A stretch of 64,000 bases of DNA, from positions 1 to 64,000 of the forward strand of contig JAUYAU010000017.1 in the NCBI GenBank assembly GCA_030693335.1, written 5' to 3'. Source of the stretch: Sulfuricurvum sp. GTDB lineage: Bacteria > Campylobacterota > Campylobacteria > Campylobacterales > Sulfurimonadaceae. Positions 17,024-26,624 of this stretch are shown in pieces. A program made the translations under genes and the position numbers. The notes under the pieces were generated by a model that did not search any database, was not told the DNA's origin, and worked only from the letters and a program-made list of their open reading frames with translations. Every line of letters begins with the position of its first letter. Positions within the stretch are counted from its first letter, which is position 1.

Positions 17024-18088
17024 TTACTCTTCTCCCAATGCCCATTGGGCAAACGGGACCATTTCGATTTTAGCAATCGGGTGAGAGAGGCTGCTTTCCA
17101 AATTCATGGTTACGACAATTACTTGCTGAACTTCATGTGTAATAATAAAGGCCTCCAGTGCTTCGATCTTTTTAAAGAGGGAGTGCTCGTTTTCAAACGG
17201 GATTGCTAATATAATTTGGGACCGCGATGGCAGATAAAAATCGATCCCTTCTTCATAGTAGCACTCTATAGCATGCTTTACCAATTCCAGATAAATGAGA
17301 TTCTCAAAAACCCGGCCAAAATGTTTTTGAAGCGTCAGTGCATGTTTGATGGCGATATCGCATAAATAAAGTTTTTTAACGGCACTGGGATGGTTGAATT
17401 TTTCTAATCCGTATAAATAGCGGCGATCATAGAGTGATTGCAGATAAATATAGAGCTTGTCTTTGGATATTTTGCGTTCGAGTTTGAGCCGTTCATAGAG
17501 GTTATGAGCCGAAACTTTCTGGGTCATCATTTTGGTGGCTTGTATCAATATAGCAAGTTCTGTTTCATCAAGGGCACCGGCAAATGTCTTTTGCAGATAC
17601 AAAGAGCGCTCTTCACTGGCTATTTTATGCATTGCAGGGAATCCGCCTAATTGAAAAAAGTGGCTTAAAGCCGTAGAATCGTATTTCTGCTCAAAGGCCA
17701 AAAACTCTTCATAGTCCAATAAATTGAGTTTCATAATAGTATAAGGGGTTTCTTTAGGATACTCACTGGCAAGGATCAGTTGGTCAATATCAAATAATCC
17801 TATCTCCTCTCGATAGTTGTCAAGGGCTAGGATAGAAATTTTGTGTTCATTACAAAAAGCTTCCAATACGGCATTAAGATCAGGAATGTCCAAACGTATA
17901 TCACGGCAATCGAGATAAAGGTAGGTCGATTTCTTATGACTTAGCAAATAATGTTTGATGAGTGAGGTTTTTCCGGATTGTGCAATTCCATAAATTGAGA
18001 CACTTTCCTCTGGTATTGATATCTTGCGCTCTAGATATCCCACATTGTGTAAATCATAACGATAATATTCATCCAATAAGCTTTTCAT
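17024..18088 (-). CDS. AAA-type ATPase with DUF4143-like C terminus
   Basis: A 354-aa protein from ATG 18088, 6 nt after an AAGGAG site; a TTG 6 nt earlier abuts that site and is less likely. The P-loop GIAQSGKTSLIKHYLL is near residues 36-51, and a Walker B-like KISILALDNYRE follows. The middle is helical (LYERLKLERKISKDKLYIYLQSL), and the C-terminal segment (FENLIYLELVKHAIE, then IDFYLPSRSQI) resembles the DUF4143/nuclease-like part of AAA_14 ATPases. Members are widespread and of unclear role. It stands alone, divergent from the ribosomal operon. Confidence 0.8.
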   Translation of the reverse strand: MKSLLDEYYRYDLHNVGYLERKISIPEESVSIYGIAQSGKTSLIKHYLLSHKKSTYLYLDCRDIRLDIPDLNAVLEAFCNEHKISILALDNYREEIGLFDIDQLILASEYPKETPYTIMKLNLLDYEEFLAFEQKYDSTALSHFFQLGGFPAMHKIASEERSLYLQKTFAGALDETELAILIQATKMMTQKVSAHNLYERLKLERKISKDKLYIYLQSLYDRRYLYGLEKFNHPSAVKKLYLCDIAIKHALTLQKHFGRVFENLIYLELVKHAIECYYEEGIDFYLPSRSQIILAIPFENEHSLFKKIEALEAFIITHEVQQVIVVTMNLESSLSHPIAKIEMVPFAQWALGEE

Positions 18089-18186
18089 GTACAACTCCTT
18101 AATGAAAAATGATATCCAAAAAAGTATGTTTCCTTCTTAAAAGGAAATAAATTCAAGAGTAAATGCATTTTTAACCCCTGAAAACC

Positions 18187-18215
18187 TTGACCATAGAGGG
18201 GTTTGTCGATATAAT
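18187..18215 (+). promoter_or_regulatory. Sigma-70 promoter of the S10-spc operon
   Basis: TTGACC (18187-18192), a 17-nt spacer and TATAAT (18210-18215) predict a start near 18222 and a 50-nt leader. The leader can form a short hairpin (GTCAG 18234-18238 with CTGAC 18245-18249). An inverted repeat AACCCCT/AGGGGTT (18173-18179 and 18197-18203) brackets the -35 element. Confidence 0.8.
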
Positions 18216-18273
18216 TTCAGCTGCCTTACATTAGTCAGCATCGACTGACGAGTTCTTTATAGAGGAAAACATT

Positions 18274-18585
18274 ATGGAAAAGATTCGTTTGAAACTTAGA
18301 GCATACGATCATCGTGTGCTTGATCGTTCAGTAGCTTCTATTGTAGAAGCCGTAAAGCGTACAGGTGCGGAAATCCGTGGCCCGATACCTTTGCCAACAA
18401 AGATTCGTAAATATACGGTTCTTAAATCACCTCACATTAACAAGAAGTCCCGTGAGCAGTTTGAGATTCGTATGCACGCACGTTTGATAGACATCGTGTC
18501 AGCTACGCCTGATACTGTTGATTCATTGATGAAACTTGACTTGGCTCCAGAGGTAGACGTAGAAGTACGTTCTATGGACAAGTAA
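18274..18585 (+). CDS. rpsJ: 30S ribosomal protein S10
   Basis: A 103-aa S10, full length, with the conserved [17 protein letters not shown] start and the GPIPLPTKI and [13 protein letters not shown] segments. S10 sits in the 30S head and, as NusE, joins the antitermination complex. It is the first gene of a continuous 23-gene operon, and the region of the S10 promoter and leader lies immediately upstream. Confidence 0.98.
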   Translation: MEKIRLKLRAYDHRVLDRSVASIVEAVKRTGAEIRGPIPLPTKIRKYTVLKSPHINKKSREQFEIRMHARLIDIVSATPDTVDSLMKLDLAPEVDVEVRSMDK

Positions 18586-18594
18586 GGAGTGGGT

Positions 18595-19170
18595 ATGGAA
18601 TATATTGTAGAAAAAATCGGTATGAGCCGAACAGTCGGCGTTCCGAGCAAAGTAGTAACTCTTTTAAAAGTAAAAGAAGTAAAAGTTTGCGACGTGAACA
18701 ATGGTACAGCTCTTGTAGCGTACAGTCAAGGTAAGGCAAAAAACAAGCCTATCGAAGGTCAGCAAAAGAAATATAACCTTTCTGCTGAATTTAATAAGTT
18801 TGCTACTTTAACGGTTGCTAACACAGAAGCAGGCGACTTGGATATGGCACCTTTGAGCGATGCGAAAAAGCTCAAAAGTACATTTAACACCAAGGGACGC
18901 GGTTTCACAGGTGTTATGAAGCGTTGGAACTTTAGTGGAGGCCCAGGCGCACACGGTCACCGTTTTCACCGTACGGGTGGATCTATCGGTAACCGCGAGT
19001 GGCCGGGTAAAGTCCAAAAAGGACGCAAAATGTCTGGTCAATACGGTAACGAGCAAGTTACAGTAAAGAATGACGTTTTGTCATTTGACGCACAAAACGG
19101 TGTATTGGTTGTCGTGGGTTCAATCCCAGGTGCAAACGGTGCTCTAGGTCGAGTAAAGGTTGTTAAATAA
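18595..19170 (+). CDS. rplC: 50S ribosomal protein L3
   Basis: A 191-aa L3, an early assembly protein near the peptidyl transferase centre. ATG 18595 has AAGGAG 5 nt upstream; a GTG at 18589 overlaps that site and is not preferred. The conserved [23 protein letters not shown] loop near residues 110-132 is the extension that reaches the catalytic centre. The stop overlaps rplD by one base (TAATG). Confidence 0.97.
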   Translation: MEYIVEKIGMSRTVGVPSKVVTLLKVKEVKVCDVNNGTALVAYSQGKAKNKPIEGQQKKYNLSAEFNKFATLTVANTEAGDLDMAPLSDAKKLKSTFNTKGRGFTGVMKRWNFSGGPGAHGHRFHRTGGSIGNREWPGKVQKGRKMSGQYGNEQVTVKNDVLSFDAQNGVLVVVGSIPGANGALGRVKVVK

Positions 19171-19781
19171 TGAGTGCAATTGTACTGAATGAAAAATTCG
19201 AAAAAGCCTCTGAACTGGCATTGCCTGAGAGCTTTAGCGGCATCAATACGCATAACTTGTACTTGTACGTTAAATCGTATCAAGCAGGTATGCGTGCAGA
19301 CACTGCAAGTGCTAAAACACGTTCAGAAATGCGCGGTGGTGGTAAAAAGCCATGGGCACAAAAAGGAAAAGGTGGAGCACGTGCTGGTTCACGTCGTTCA
19401 CCTATCTGGGTTGGTGGTGCGGTAGCTCACGGTCCAAACACGGGTCGTAACTACACACAGAAGATCAACAAAAAGCAAAAGAAATTGGCACTTAGATGTG
19501 CATTGGATGCTTTGGCAACTGCTGGGAAGCTTTTTATCGTTGATTCGATTGAAGTACCAAGCGGAAAAACAAAAGATGCAAAAGTATTGTTCGATACATT
19601 GAACATGCGTGATGTATTGCTTGTTAAACAAATTCTTGATGAGAACACTTATCTTGCATTCCGTAATATTGCTTCTACTTACGTGGTAGAAGCTAATGAA
19701 CTCAACGCCTTTTTGGCTGCGACATATCGCTCGGTAGTAATCGAAAAAGCGGTATGGGAAAATCTGATTAAAGAGAGCTGA
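19170..19781 (+). CDS. rplD: 50S ribosomal protein L4
   Basis: A 203-aa L4. The central positively charged loop ([25 protein letters not shown]) that lines the exit tunnel is intact, as is the following [14 protein letters not shown] segment. In E. coli L4 represses the S10 operon through the leader; the short 50-nt leader here makes that mechanism unlikely (inference). Confidence 0.97.
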   Translation: MSAIVLNEKFEKASELALPESFSGINTHNLYLYVKSYQAGMRADTASAKTRSEMRGGGKKPWAQKGKGGARAGSRRSPIWVGGAVAHGPNTGRNYTQKINKKQKKLALRCALDALATAGKLFIVDSIEVPSGKTKDAKVLFDTLNMRDVLLVKQILDENTYLAFRNIASTYVVEANELNAFLAATYRSVVIEKAVWENLIKES

Positions 19782-19782
19782 G

Positions 19783-20064
19783 ATGGCAGATATTACTGAT
19801 ATCAAATCAATTTTGCATACAGAGAAGACCCTTGGTCTTCAAGAAGCGGGCGTAATCGTAGTTCAAACGTCTACACGTATGACTAAAAATGCTCTAAAAG
19901 AGGTGTTCAGAGAGTACTTCGGAATTGTTCCGGCTCGTGTGAACTCTTTGAACCAAAGCGGAAAAGTTAAACGTTTCCGTGGTCTTGCTGGCAAACAAAA
20001 TGACTTTAAAAAGTTTTATGTTAAGTTGCCAGAAGGCGCACAAATTGATAGTTTGGCGGTGTAA
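19783..20064 (+). CDS. rplW: 50S ribosomal protein L23
   Basis: A 93-aa L23, the tunnel-exit docking site for SRP and trigger factor. It carries the ILHTEKTL start and the loop [16 protein letters not shown]. It starts 1 nt after the rplD stop (TGAGATGG), within the S10 gene order L4-L23-L2. Confidence 0.97.
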   Translation: MADITDIKSILHTEKTLGLQEAGVIVVQTSTRMTKNALKEVFREYFGIVPARVNSLNQSGKVKRFRGLAGKQNDFKKFYVKLPEGAQIDSLAV

Positions 20065-20066
20065 TT

Positions 20067-20906
20067 ATGGCAATCAAAACCTATAAACCAACTACTCCTA
20101 GCCGACGTTTCATGACAAACGTTGACAATTCAGACATCACTGCAAAAGCAAGTGTCCGTTCATTGTTGACAAAATTGACTGCTCACGCAGGACGTAATAA
20201 TAATGGCCGTATCACTTCTCGTCATAAAGAAGCCGGCGCTAAAAAGCTTTACCGTATTATTGACTTCAAGCGCAATAAGTTTGGTGTTTCCGGTACAGTA
20301 GCTGCGATCGAGTACGATCCATACCGTAACTGTCGTATTGCTCTTGTTAACTATGCAGATGGTGACAAGCGTTATATTCTTCAGCCTAAAGGTATGGTTG
20401 TCGGTGATTCTGTTGCCGCAGCTGAAAGCGGTTTGGACATCAAATCTGGTAATGCTATGAAATTGATGAACATCCCTGTGGGTACCACGATTCATAACCT
20501 TGAGCTTAAACCTGGTAAAGGCGGACAAATCGTTCGTTCAGCTGGAACGTCTGCTCAAATTATGGGACGTGAAGGTAAGTATGTATCTGTACGTCTTCCA
20601 TCAAGCGAAATGCGTTACGTTCTTGGTGAATGTATGGCAACAATCGGTATCGTTGGTAATGAAGAATACATTAACATCGTTATCGGAAAAGCGGGGCGTA
20701 CTCGTCATATGGGTATCCGTCCTCAAACACGTGGTTCTGCGATGAATCCTATCGATCACCCGCACGGTGGTGGTGAAGGTAAGACAAACTCAGGACGTCA
20801 CCCGGTTACTCCATGGGGTAAACCGACTAAAGGTGCTAAAACACGTAAGAAGAAAGCAAGTGATAGACTTATTATTACTCGCCGTAAATCAAATCCGAAG
20901 AGGTAG
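20067..20906 (+). CDS. rplB: 50S ribosomal protein L2
   Basis: A 279-aa L2, the conserved peptidyl-transferase-region protein. [14 protein letters not shown] at the start, [17 protein letters not shown], and the C-terminal [13 protein letters not shown] loop with the essential histidine are all present. Length is slightly above the usual 274-276. It is separated from rplW by 2 nt. Confidence 0.98.
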   Translation: MAIKTYKPTTPSRRFMTNVDNSDITAKASVRSLLTKLTAHAGRNNNGRITSRHKEAGAKKLYRIIDFKRNKFGVSGTVAAIEYDPYRNCRIALVNYADGDKRYILQPKGMVVGDSVAAAESGLDIKSGNAMKLMNIPVGTTIHNLELKPGKGGQIVRSAGTSAQIMGREGKYVSVRLPSSEMRYVLGECMATIGIVGNEEYINIVIGKAGRTRHMGIRPQTRGSAMNPIDHPHGGGEGKTNSGRHPVTPWGKPTKGAKTRKKKASDRLIITRRKSNPKR

Positions 20907-20909
20907 GGT

Positions 20910-21191
20910 ATGGCTAGATCAGTAAAAAAAGGGCCGTTCGTTGACGGACACCTTATGAAAAAAGTGATTGCTGCCAAAGAGACGAAAAGCAACAAGCCAA
21001 TCAAGACATGGTCACGCCGTAGCGTTATCTTGCCTGATATGATCGGTTTGACGTTTACCGTCCATAATGGCCGTCAGTTTGTACCGGTTTTCGTTTCTGA
21101 AAACCACGTTGGTTACAAACTTGGTGAATTTTCACCAACACGTACGTTTAAGGGCCACAAAGGTTCTGTACAGAAGAAAATCGGGAAATAA
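20910..21191 (+). CDS. rpsS: 30S ribosomal protein S19
   Basis: A 93-aa S19 of the 30S head. The [13 protein letters not shown] start, [14 protein letters not shown] and the HKLGEF-like [16 protein letters not shown] segment are typical. It starts 3 nt after rplB. Confidence 0.97.
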   Translation: MARSVKKGPFVDGHLMKKVIAAKETKSNKPIKTWSRRSVILPDMIGLTFTVHNGRQFVPVFVSENHVGYKLGEFSPTRTFKGHKGSVQKKIGK

Positions 21192-21200
21192 GGAAGAGAT

Positions 21201-21518
21201 ATGGCAAGAGCACTATTAAAATTCGTTCGCGTATCTCCGACTAAATCTCGTTTGATCGCTCGCGAAGTTCAAGGTATGAATGCAGAACAAGCATTAGCAG
21301 CATTGGAATTTACTCCAAATAAAGCGGCAAAAATCATTGCGAAAGTCATTGCATCTGCAGTGGCTAACAGCGGTATCGAAGCGGATGGTTGTGTTGTTAA
21401 ATCATGTCGTGTAGACAATGGACCTGTGTTGAAGCGTATTATGCAACGTGCACGTGGAACAGCATCTGGAATTCGTAAGCCGACTGCGCACATTTTGGTA
21501 GAAGTAGAGGGTAAATAA
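21201..21518 (+). CDS. rplV: 50S ribosomal protein L22
   Basis: A 105-aa L22. The core helix region and the beta-hairpin that narrows the exit tunnel ([22 protein letters not shown]) are conserved; this hairpin is where macrolide-resistance changes occur in other bacteria. It is preceded by a GGAAGAG ribosome site. Confidence 0.97.
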   Translation: MARALLKFVRVSPTKSRLIAREVQGMNAEQALAALEFTPNKAAKIIAKVIASAVANSGIEADGCVVKSCRVDNGPVLKRIMQRARGTASGIRKPTAHILVEVEGK

Positions 21519-21520
21519 TT

Positions 21521-22228
21521 ATGGGTCATAAAGTTAATCCTATCGGACTTCGTCTTGGTATTAACCGCAACTGGGAATCTCGTTGGTTCCCTAACTTTAA
21601 AACAGCTGCGGGTTACCTTGGTGAAGACCACAAAATCCGTACTTTTTTGAAAAAAGAACTTTATTATGCAGGTGTTAGTAACATCGTAATTGAGCGTACC
21701 GCTAAGCGTCTACGTGTAACGATTATCGCTGCTCGTCCTGGTATCATCATCGGTAAAAAAGGTTCTGATATTGAGAAAATCAAAGATTCTCTTAATAAAT
21801 TAATCGGTAAACCGGTTGCAATCAACATCAAAGAAGAGAAAAAAGCGCAAGCTTCAGCACAATTGGTTGCTGAAAACGTTGCTACTCAACTTGAAAAACG
21901 TGTGGCATTTAGACGCGCGATGAAAAAAGTAATGCAAAATGCTCAGCGTGCTGGTGCAAAAGGTATTAAAATTTCAGTAGCTGGACGTTTGAACGGTGCT
22001 GAGATCGCTCGTACTGAATGGTATTTGGAGGGACGTGTTCCTTTGCATACTCTTCGTGCGAAAATCGATTACGGTTTTGCGGAAGCACACACTACTTACG
22101 GTGTAATCGGAATCAAGGTTCATATTTTCAAAGGTGAAGTACTCACCAAGGGAATTCAACCAGAATCTCTAGAACAAAAAGAAGAGCGTGGCGATGACCA
22201 ACAACGTCGTCCTCGCAGAAAGGCTTAA
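21521..22228 (+). CDS. rpsC: 30S ribosomal protein S3
   Basis: A 235-aa S3. The N-terminal [14 protein letters not shown], the KH domain with [14 protein letters not shown], and the C-terminal [16 protein letters not shown] region at the mRNA entry are present. A charged C-terminal tail ([18 protein letters not shown]) extends beyond the core. The ATG is 2 nt after rplV. Confidence 0.98.
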   Translation: MGHKVNPIGLRLGINRNWESRWFPNFKTAAGYLGEDHKIRTFLKKELYYAGVSNIVIERTAKRLRVTIIAARPGIIIGKKGSDIEKIKDSLNKLIGKPVAINIKEEKKAQASAQLVAENVATQLEKRVAFRRAMKKVMQNAQRAGAKGIKISVAGRLNGAEIARTEWYLEGRVPLHTLRAKIDYGFAEAHTTYGVIGIKVHIFKGEVLTKGIQPESLEQKEERGDDQQRRPRRKA

Positions 22229-22233
22229 TAATC

Positions 22234-22659
22234 ATGTTGATGCCTAAACGAACGAAATATCGTAAAATGATGAAGGGGCGTAACCGTGGTTACGCAACTT
22301 CTGGAAACAAGTTAGAATTCGGTTCAATCGGATTCAAAGCAACGGAAGCGGGACGTATTAACTCTCGTCAAATTGAAGCGGCTCGTATCTCAGCTACTCG
22401 TCACATTAAACGTACGGGTAAAATCTGGATTCGTGTTTTCCCTGCTAAACCGTTAACTGCCAAACCACTTGAAGTGCGTATGGGTAAAGGTAAAGGTGCT
22501 GTGGATCAATGGGTTATGAACATTAAGCCAGGCCGTATTATTTTTGAAATGGGTGGTGTTGAAGAGACACTTGCTCGCGGTGCATTAGCACTTGCTATGG
22601 CAAAACTTCCATTCAAAACAAAAATCGTTACTTTGGAGATGAGCAATGAATTATTCTGA
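22234..22659 (+). CDS. rplP: 50S ribosomal protein L16
   Basis: A 141-aa L16 that helps place tRNA in the A and P sites. The start [11 protein letters not shown] is the form usual for the family, so the first of two in-frame ATGs is kept. [19 protein letters not shown] and the [13 protein letters not shown] segment are conserved. Its end overlaps rpmC by 14 nt. Confidence 0.97.
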   Translation: MLMPKRTKYRKMMKGRNRGYATSGNKLEFGSIGFKATEAGRINSRQIEAARISATRHIKRTGKIWIRVFPAKPLTAKPLEVRMGKGKGAVDQWVMNIKPGRIIFEMGGVEETLARGALALAMAKLPFKTKIVTLEMSNELF

Positions 22660-22831
22660 TTTAAACGGAAAAACAGCTGCTGAACTACAAGGTATGCTCA
22701 AAGAGAAAAAAATTGAGATTTTTACTTTGAAAATTAAGCAAAAAATGATGCAATTGACTAACACAGGCGAACTCCGTACTGCGAAAAAAGACATTGCACG
22801 TATCAGCACCGCACTTAGTGCAGTGAAGTAA
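22646..22831 (+). CDS. rpmC: 50S ribosomal protein L29
   Basis: A 61-aa L29, two antiparallel helices at the tunnel exit next to L23. [13 protein letters not shown] and [20 protein letters not shown] match the family. The start lies inside the 3' end of rplP, suggesting coupled translation. Confidence 0.95.
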   Translation: MNYSDLNGKTAAELQGMLKEKKIEIFTLKIKQKMMQLTNTGELRTAKKDIARISTALSAVK

Positions 22832-22841
22832 GGGCACAGAT

Positions 22842-23093
22842 ATGACACATAAACGTGAAATTCAAGGTATCGTTGTATCAATCGCGGGCAGTAAAACAGC
22901 AACTATGGTTGTTGAGCGCCGCGTAATGCACCCACGTTATCACAAAACAGTAAAACGTTTTAAAAAGTACATGATTCATGACGAAACTAGCCAGCTTAAA
23001 GTTGGTGATGAAGTTATCGCAATTGAGTGCCGTCCGATTTCTAAAAGCAAATCGTTCCGTCTTAAAACTCTTGTAAAAGGGGCAATAGCATGA
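22842..23093 (+). CDS. rpsQ: 30S ribosomal protein S17
   Basis: An 83-aa S17 (OB fold) that binds 16S rRNA early in assembly. The start is [12 protein letters not shown], followed by [22 protein letters not shown]. It overlaps rplN by 4 nt (ATGA). Confidence 0.97.
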   Translation: MTHKREIQGIVVSIAGSKTATMVVERRVMHPRYHKTVKRFKKYMIHDETSQLKVGDEVIAIECRPISKSKSFRLKTLVKGAIA

Positions 23094-23458
23094 TACAAAG
23101 TTTTACTCGTCTAGCTGTTGCAGATAATACTGGCGCAAAAGAGATCATGTGTATTAAAGTTCTTGGCGGTTCAAAGCGTCGTTATGCAACAGTAGGGGAT
23201 GTTATCATCGCTTCTGTTAAAAAAGCGACTCCAACCGGTAAAGTAAAAAAAGGTCAAGTAGTAACAGCAGTTGTTGTTCGTACGAAAAAAGAGATTCACC
23301 GTGAAAACGGTTCTTTGATCCGTTTCGACGAAAATGCAGCAGTTATCCTTGATAAAAAACGTGAGCCAATTGGAACACGTATTTTCGGACCAATCGGACG
23401 TGAAGTTCGTTATTCTGGTTTCATGAAAATCGTATCCCTTGCTCCAGAGGTTGTATGA
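23090..23458 (+). CDS. rplN: 50S ribosomal protein L14
   Basis: A 122-aa L14, full length, at the subunit interface. [19 protein letters not shown] and the C-terminal [13 protein letters not shown] are near-invariant family motifs. It overlaps rpsQ by 4 nt and rplX by 1 nt. Confidence 0.98.
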   Translation: MIQSFTRLAVADNTGAKEIMCIKVLGGSKRRYATVGDVIIASVKKATPTGKVKKGQVVTAVVVRTKKEIHRENGSLIRFDENAAVILDKKREPIGTRIFGPIGREVRYSGFMKIVSLAPEVV

Positions 23459-23688
23459 TGGCAAAATTTAATTTCAAAAAAGGCGACATCGTTGAAGTGA
23501 TCGCCGGTGACGATAAAGGGACTAAAGCAGAATTGCTTCAAGTTATGCCTAAGAAAAACAAAGTAATCGTTAAGGGTGTTCGTGTTGCGAAAAAAGCGAT
23601 CAAACCTAGCGAGCAAAATCCACAAGGCGGATTTTTGAACAAAGAGATGCCAGTTCATGCATCAAATGTCCGTAAAGTGGAGGCGTAA
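23458..23688 (+). CDS. rplX: 50S ribosomal protein L24
   Basis: L24, 76 aa from ATG 23458; an adjacent in-frame ATG at 23455 would add one Met, but AGAGG at 23446-23450 is better spaced for 23458. The KOW motif [19 protein letters not shown] is at the N terminus. It is shorter than the roughly 104-aa E. coli protein. Confidence 0.95.
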   Translation: MAKFNFKKGDIVEVIAGDDKGTKAELLQVMPKKNKVIVKGVRVAKKAIKPSEQNPQGGFLNKEMPVHASNVRKVEA

Positions 23689-23690
23689 TC

Positions 23691-24236
23691 ATGGCACGTT
23701 TAAAAGATAAATATCTTGCACTTAAGCCAGAGCTTCAAACCGCTCTTGGTATTGCAAATGTTATGCAGCTTCCAAAACTTGAAAAAGTGATTATTTCAGT
23801 AGGTTGTGGTTTCGCAATGAAAGACAACAAATTGATCCAAAACATCCAAGACACGATCAGCAGTATTGCTGGACAACGTGCAGCAGTTGTTGTTGCGCGT
23901 AAGTCTGTTGCAGGATTTAAAGTACGTGAGGGTATGCCGGTTGGTGTCAAAGTAACACTACGTGGTGCTCAAATGTACGATTTTATGGATAAATTGATCT
24001 CTGTATCTCTTCCTCGTATGAAAGACTTCCGTGGTATTCCACGTAACGGTTTCGACGGTCGCGGAAACTACAACTTCGGTCTTACCGAGCAGTTGATTTT
24101 CCCTGAAGTTGATTACGATTCAATTATGCAAATTCACGGGATGAACATCACTGTGGTAACATCTGCAACCGCTGACAAAGATGCGTATAAGCTTCTTGAG
24201 ATGCTTGGTATGCCGTTTGCAAAAGGAAGAGAATAA
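23691..24236 (+). CDS. rplE: 50S ribosomal protein L5
   Basis: A 181-aa L5 that binds 5S rRNA in the central protuberance. [29 protein letters not shown], and the C-terminal [20 protein letters not shown] motif are conserved. It overlaps rpsN by one base. Confidence 0.98.
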   Translation: MARLKDKYLALKPELQTALGIANVMQLPKLEKVIISVGCGFAMKDNKLIQNIQDTISSIAGQRAAVVVARKSVAGFKVREGMPVGVKVTLRGAQMYDFMDKLISVSLPRMKDFRGIPRNGFDGRGNYNFGLTEQLIFPEVDYDSIMQIHGMNITVVTSATADKDAYKLLEMLGMPFAKGRE

Positions 24237-24421
24237 TGGCTAAGAAGTCAATGATCGCAAAAGCGGCTCGCACACCAAAGTTTGCAGTCCGCGCGTATAC
24301 TCGATGTCAGATCTGTGGTCGTCCACACTCTGTTATCAGTGATTTTGGTATTTGTCGCATATGCTTTCGTAAGATGGCAAATGAAGGGTTACTCCCAGGC
24401 GTTAGAAAGTCAAGCTGGTAA
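24236..24421 (+). CDS. rpsN: 30S ribosomal protein S14, zinc-binding type Z
   Basis: A 61-aa short S14. It keeps both CXXC pairs (CQIC and CRIC), so it is the zinc-dependent type rather than the longer Cys-less type. [25 protein letters not shown] is the standard C terminus. A 40-nt gap follows before rpsH. Confidence 0.97.
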   Translation: MAKKSMIAKAARTPKFAVRAYTRCQICGRPHSVISDFGICRICFRKMANEGLLPGVRKSSW

Positions 24422-24461
24422 GTCCAGCTCGATACTCCTAATAGTTAGATAAGGAAAATAA

Positions 24462-24854
24462 ATGATTAATGATTTAATCTCGGATTCGTTGACTCGTATT
24501 CGAAACGCGGCAATGCGTCGTTTGGATTCAACAACTTTGATGCATTCAAAAGTTGTTGAAGCAGTTGTTGGTATTTTGGCTGACAAAGGTTACATTGAGA
24601 GCTATAACGTAGTTGAAAACGGCGTTAAAAAAAGCATCAATGTTGTATTAAAATACGACAATGGTCGTACAGTTATTAACGAAGTAAAGCGTGTTTCTAA
24701 ACCGGGACGTCGTGTTTACAAAGGTAAAGATGAACTGAAGCGTTTCAAAAACGGTTACGGTACTATTATTGTTAGTAGCTCAAGAGGGGTTCTTCCTAAC
24801 GACAAAGCTTTCGAGCTTGGCGTTGGCGGAGAAGTCCTTTGTACGATTTGGTAA
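24462..24854 (+). CDS. rpsH: 30S ribosomal protein S8
   Basis: A 130-aa S8, an essential 16S central-domain binder and the translational regulator of spc operons in E. coli. The start is [16 protein letters not shown], and the C-terminal [19 protein letters not shown] motif matches the family. An AAGGAAAA ribosome site is in the 40-nt gap before it. Confidence 0.97.
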   Translation: MINDLISDSLTRIRNAAMRRLDSTTLMHSKVVEAVVGILADKGYIESYNVVENGVKKSINVVLKYDNGRTVINEVKRVSKPGRRVYKGKDELKRFKNGYGTIIVSSSRGVLPNDKAFELGVGGEVLCTIW

Positions 24855-24863
24855 GGGGATAAG

Positions 24864-25400
24864 ATGTCACGTATTGGAAAACTTCCTATTTCTATCCCGG
24901 CTGATGTTAAAGTATCTATTGATGGTGCTGTTATTAGCTTTGCAAAAGGCGCAGTAACACATACTCTTGATACAAAAGAGAATTGTAATTTTACATTTGA
25001 AGATAACGTTTTGACGTTCGCAACTAAATCTGACGCTCGTGCTGATCGCGCATTCTGGGGTACTTACCGTGCTTTGGCTGCAAACATCATCACAGGTTTG
25101 ACTGCTGGTTACGAGAAAAAACTCGAAATCAATGGTGTTGGTTACCGTGCTGCTGTTGAAGGCGCTATTTTGAAACTGCAATTGGGTTTCAGCCATGATA
25201 TTCTTTTTGATATCCCAGCTGGTCTTACCATCGCAGTAGAGAAAAACGTTATCAGCATCAAAGGTTCTGATAAGCAACAAGTTGGACAAATCGCAGCGGT
25301 TATTCGTTCATTCCGTCCACCAGAGCCGTATAAAGGCAAAGGTGTTAAATATTCTGATGAGACTATCCTGCGTAAAGCCGGTAAGACATCTAAGAAATAA
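24864..25400 (+). CDS. rplF: 50S ribosomal protein L6
   Basis: A 178-aa L6 near the factor-binding site. [14 protein letters not shown] opens the first domain, and the second domain has the [29 protein letters not shown] signature. Length is normal. Confidence 0.98.
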   Translation: MSRIGKLPISIPADVKVSIDGAVISFAKGAVTHTLDTKENCNFTFEDNVLTFATKSDARADRAFWGTYRALAANIITGLTAGYEKKLEINGVGYRAAVEGAILKLQLGFSHDILFDIPAGLTIAVEKNVISIKGSDKQQVGQIAAVIRSFRPPEPYKGKGVKYSDETILRKAGKTSKK

Positions 25401-25411
25401 GGGGCGATGAA

Positions 25412-25768
25412 ATGACAGCTAAAACACTCAAAAATAAATCGGCTAAGCGCTTACAGCGTAAACGTCGTATTCGCTCTAAAATCTCAGGATGCGCGACTTT
25501 GCCACGTATCTCAGTATTTCGCTCAAACCGCTACATCAGCGCTCAAGCGATTAATGACGAAGCAGGGGTAACTCTTGCTGCGGTACACTCAAAAACTTTG
25601 GGTCTCAAAGCAAATATTGAAGATGCTGCAAAAGCAGGCGCTGTATTTGCTAAAACCCTAAAAGATGCCGGAATCAATGAAGTTACGTTTGACCGTAACG
25701 GATTTGTCTATCACGGTGTTGTAAAATCATTTGCCGAAGCACTTCGCGCCAATGAAATCAAGTTTTAG
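25412..25768 (+). CDS. rplR: 50S ribosomal protein L18
   Basis: A 118-aa L18 that binds 5S rRNA with L5. A basic N terminus (KSAKRLQRKRRIRSKI) precedes PRISVFRSNRYISAQ and the C-terminal FDRNGFVYHGVVKSFAEALR motif. Confidence 0.97.
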   Translation: MTAKTLKNKSAKRLQRKRRIRSKISGCATLPRISVFRSNRYISAQAINDEAGVTLAAVHSKTLGLKANIEDAAKAGAVFAKTLKDAGINEVTFDRNGFVYHGVVKSFAEALRANEIKF

Positions 25769-25778
25769 GGGCTGGTGA

Positions 25779-26222
25779 ATGAATCCGATTAATAGAGAAG
25801 AATTTTCAGAAGCGATCGTAAACATCGGTCGTGTAACAAAAGTTGTAAAAGGTGGACGTCGTTTCCGTTTTACTGCTCTTGTAGTTGTAGGTAACAAAAA
25901 AGGTACCGTCGGCTATGGAGTAGGTAAAGCGAAAGAAGTTCCCGATGCTATTCGTAAAGCAGTAGATGAAGCGTTCAAGAATCTTACAGAAGTTAAGATC
26001 AAGGGCACTACTATCGCTCACGATATTGAAGTAAAATACAATGCAAGTCGTATTTTGCTTAAACCAGCATCTGAAGGTACGGGAGTTATCGCCGGTGGCG
26101 CTACTCGTCCGGTACTTGAGCTTGCTGGAATCCAAGATATTCTTACGAAATCTTTGGGTTCAAACAATCCAAACACCGTGGTTCGCGCAACAATCGATGC
26201 GCTTTCACGTATCAAAGGATAA
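25779..26222 (+). CDS. rpsE: 30S ribosomal protein S5
   Basis: A 147-aa S5, somewhat shorter than in E. coli at the N terminus. The double-stranded RNA-binding S5 domain ([20 protein letters not shown]) and the C-terminal [27 protein letters not shown] are clear. The 3-nt gap to rplO leaves no room for rpmD (L30), which lies between these two genes in many bacteria. Confidence 0.97.
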   Translation: MNPINREEFSEAIVNIGRVTKVVKGGRRFRFTALVVVGNKKGTVGYGVGKAKEVPDAIRKAVDEAFKNLTEVKIKGTTIAHDIEVKYNASRILLKPASEGTGVIAGGATRPVLELAGIQDILTKSLGSNNPNTVVRATIDALSRIKG

Positions 26223-26225
26223 GGT

Positions 26226-26624
26226 ATGTCTCTCGAAAATTTAACCCCAGCCGAAGGTTCTACAAAGAACCGTAAGCGTATTGGACGCGGTCACGCAAGT
26301 GGTACGGGTAAAACTGCTGGTAAAGGTCACAAAGGTCAGAAAGCTCGCGGAGGTTACAATGAAAAGCGTAACTTCGAGGGCGGACAGCAACCTCTTGCTC
26401 GCCGTTTACCAAAAATCGGGTTTACATCACGTGTGATTAAGCCTACCGTTATTAATGTTGAAAAAGCGAAAGAAGTAGCAGCGCTTACTGAAATCACAAT
26501 GGAAACAATTCGTAGCGTACACCGTTTGAAGAAATCGGTTGTAAAAGTTAAACTCGTTGGCGCAAGCGCTAAAGATTTAGCTAGCAAAATCAAAGACGAA
26601 AACGTTACAACAACTGGTAACTAA
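26226..26624 (+). CDS. rplO: 50S ribosomal protein L15
   Basis: A 132-aa L15, a late assembly protein. The glycine-rich [24 protein letters not shown] segment and [15 protein letters not shown] are typical. Its TAA is followed directly by the GTG start of secY. Confidence 0.97.
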   Translation: MSLENLTPAEGSTKNRKRIGRGHASGTGKTAGKGHKGQKARGGYNEKRNFEGGQQPLARRLPKIGFTSRVIKPTVINVEKAKEVAALTEITMETIRSVHRLKKSVVKVKLVGASAKDLASKIKDENVTTTGN

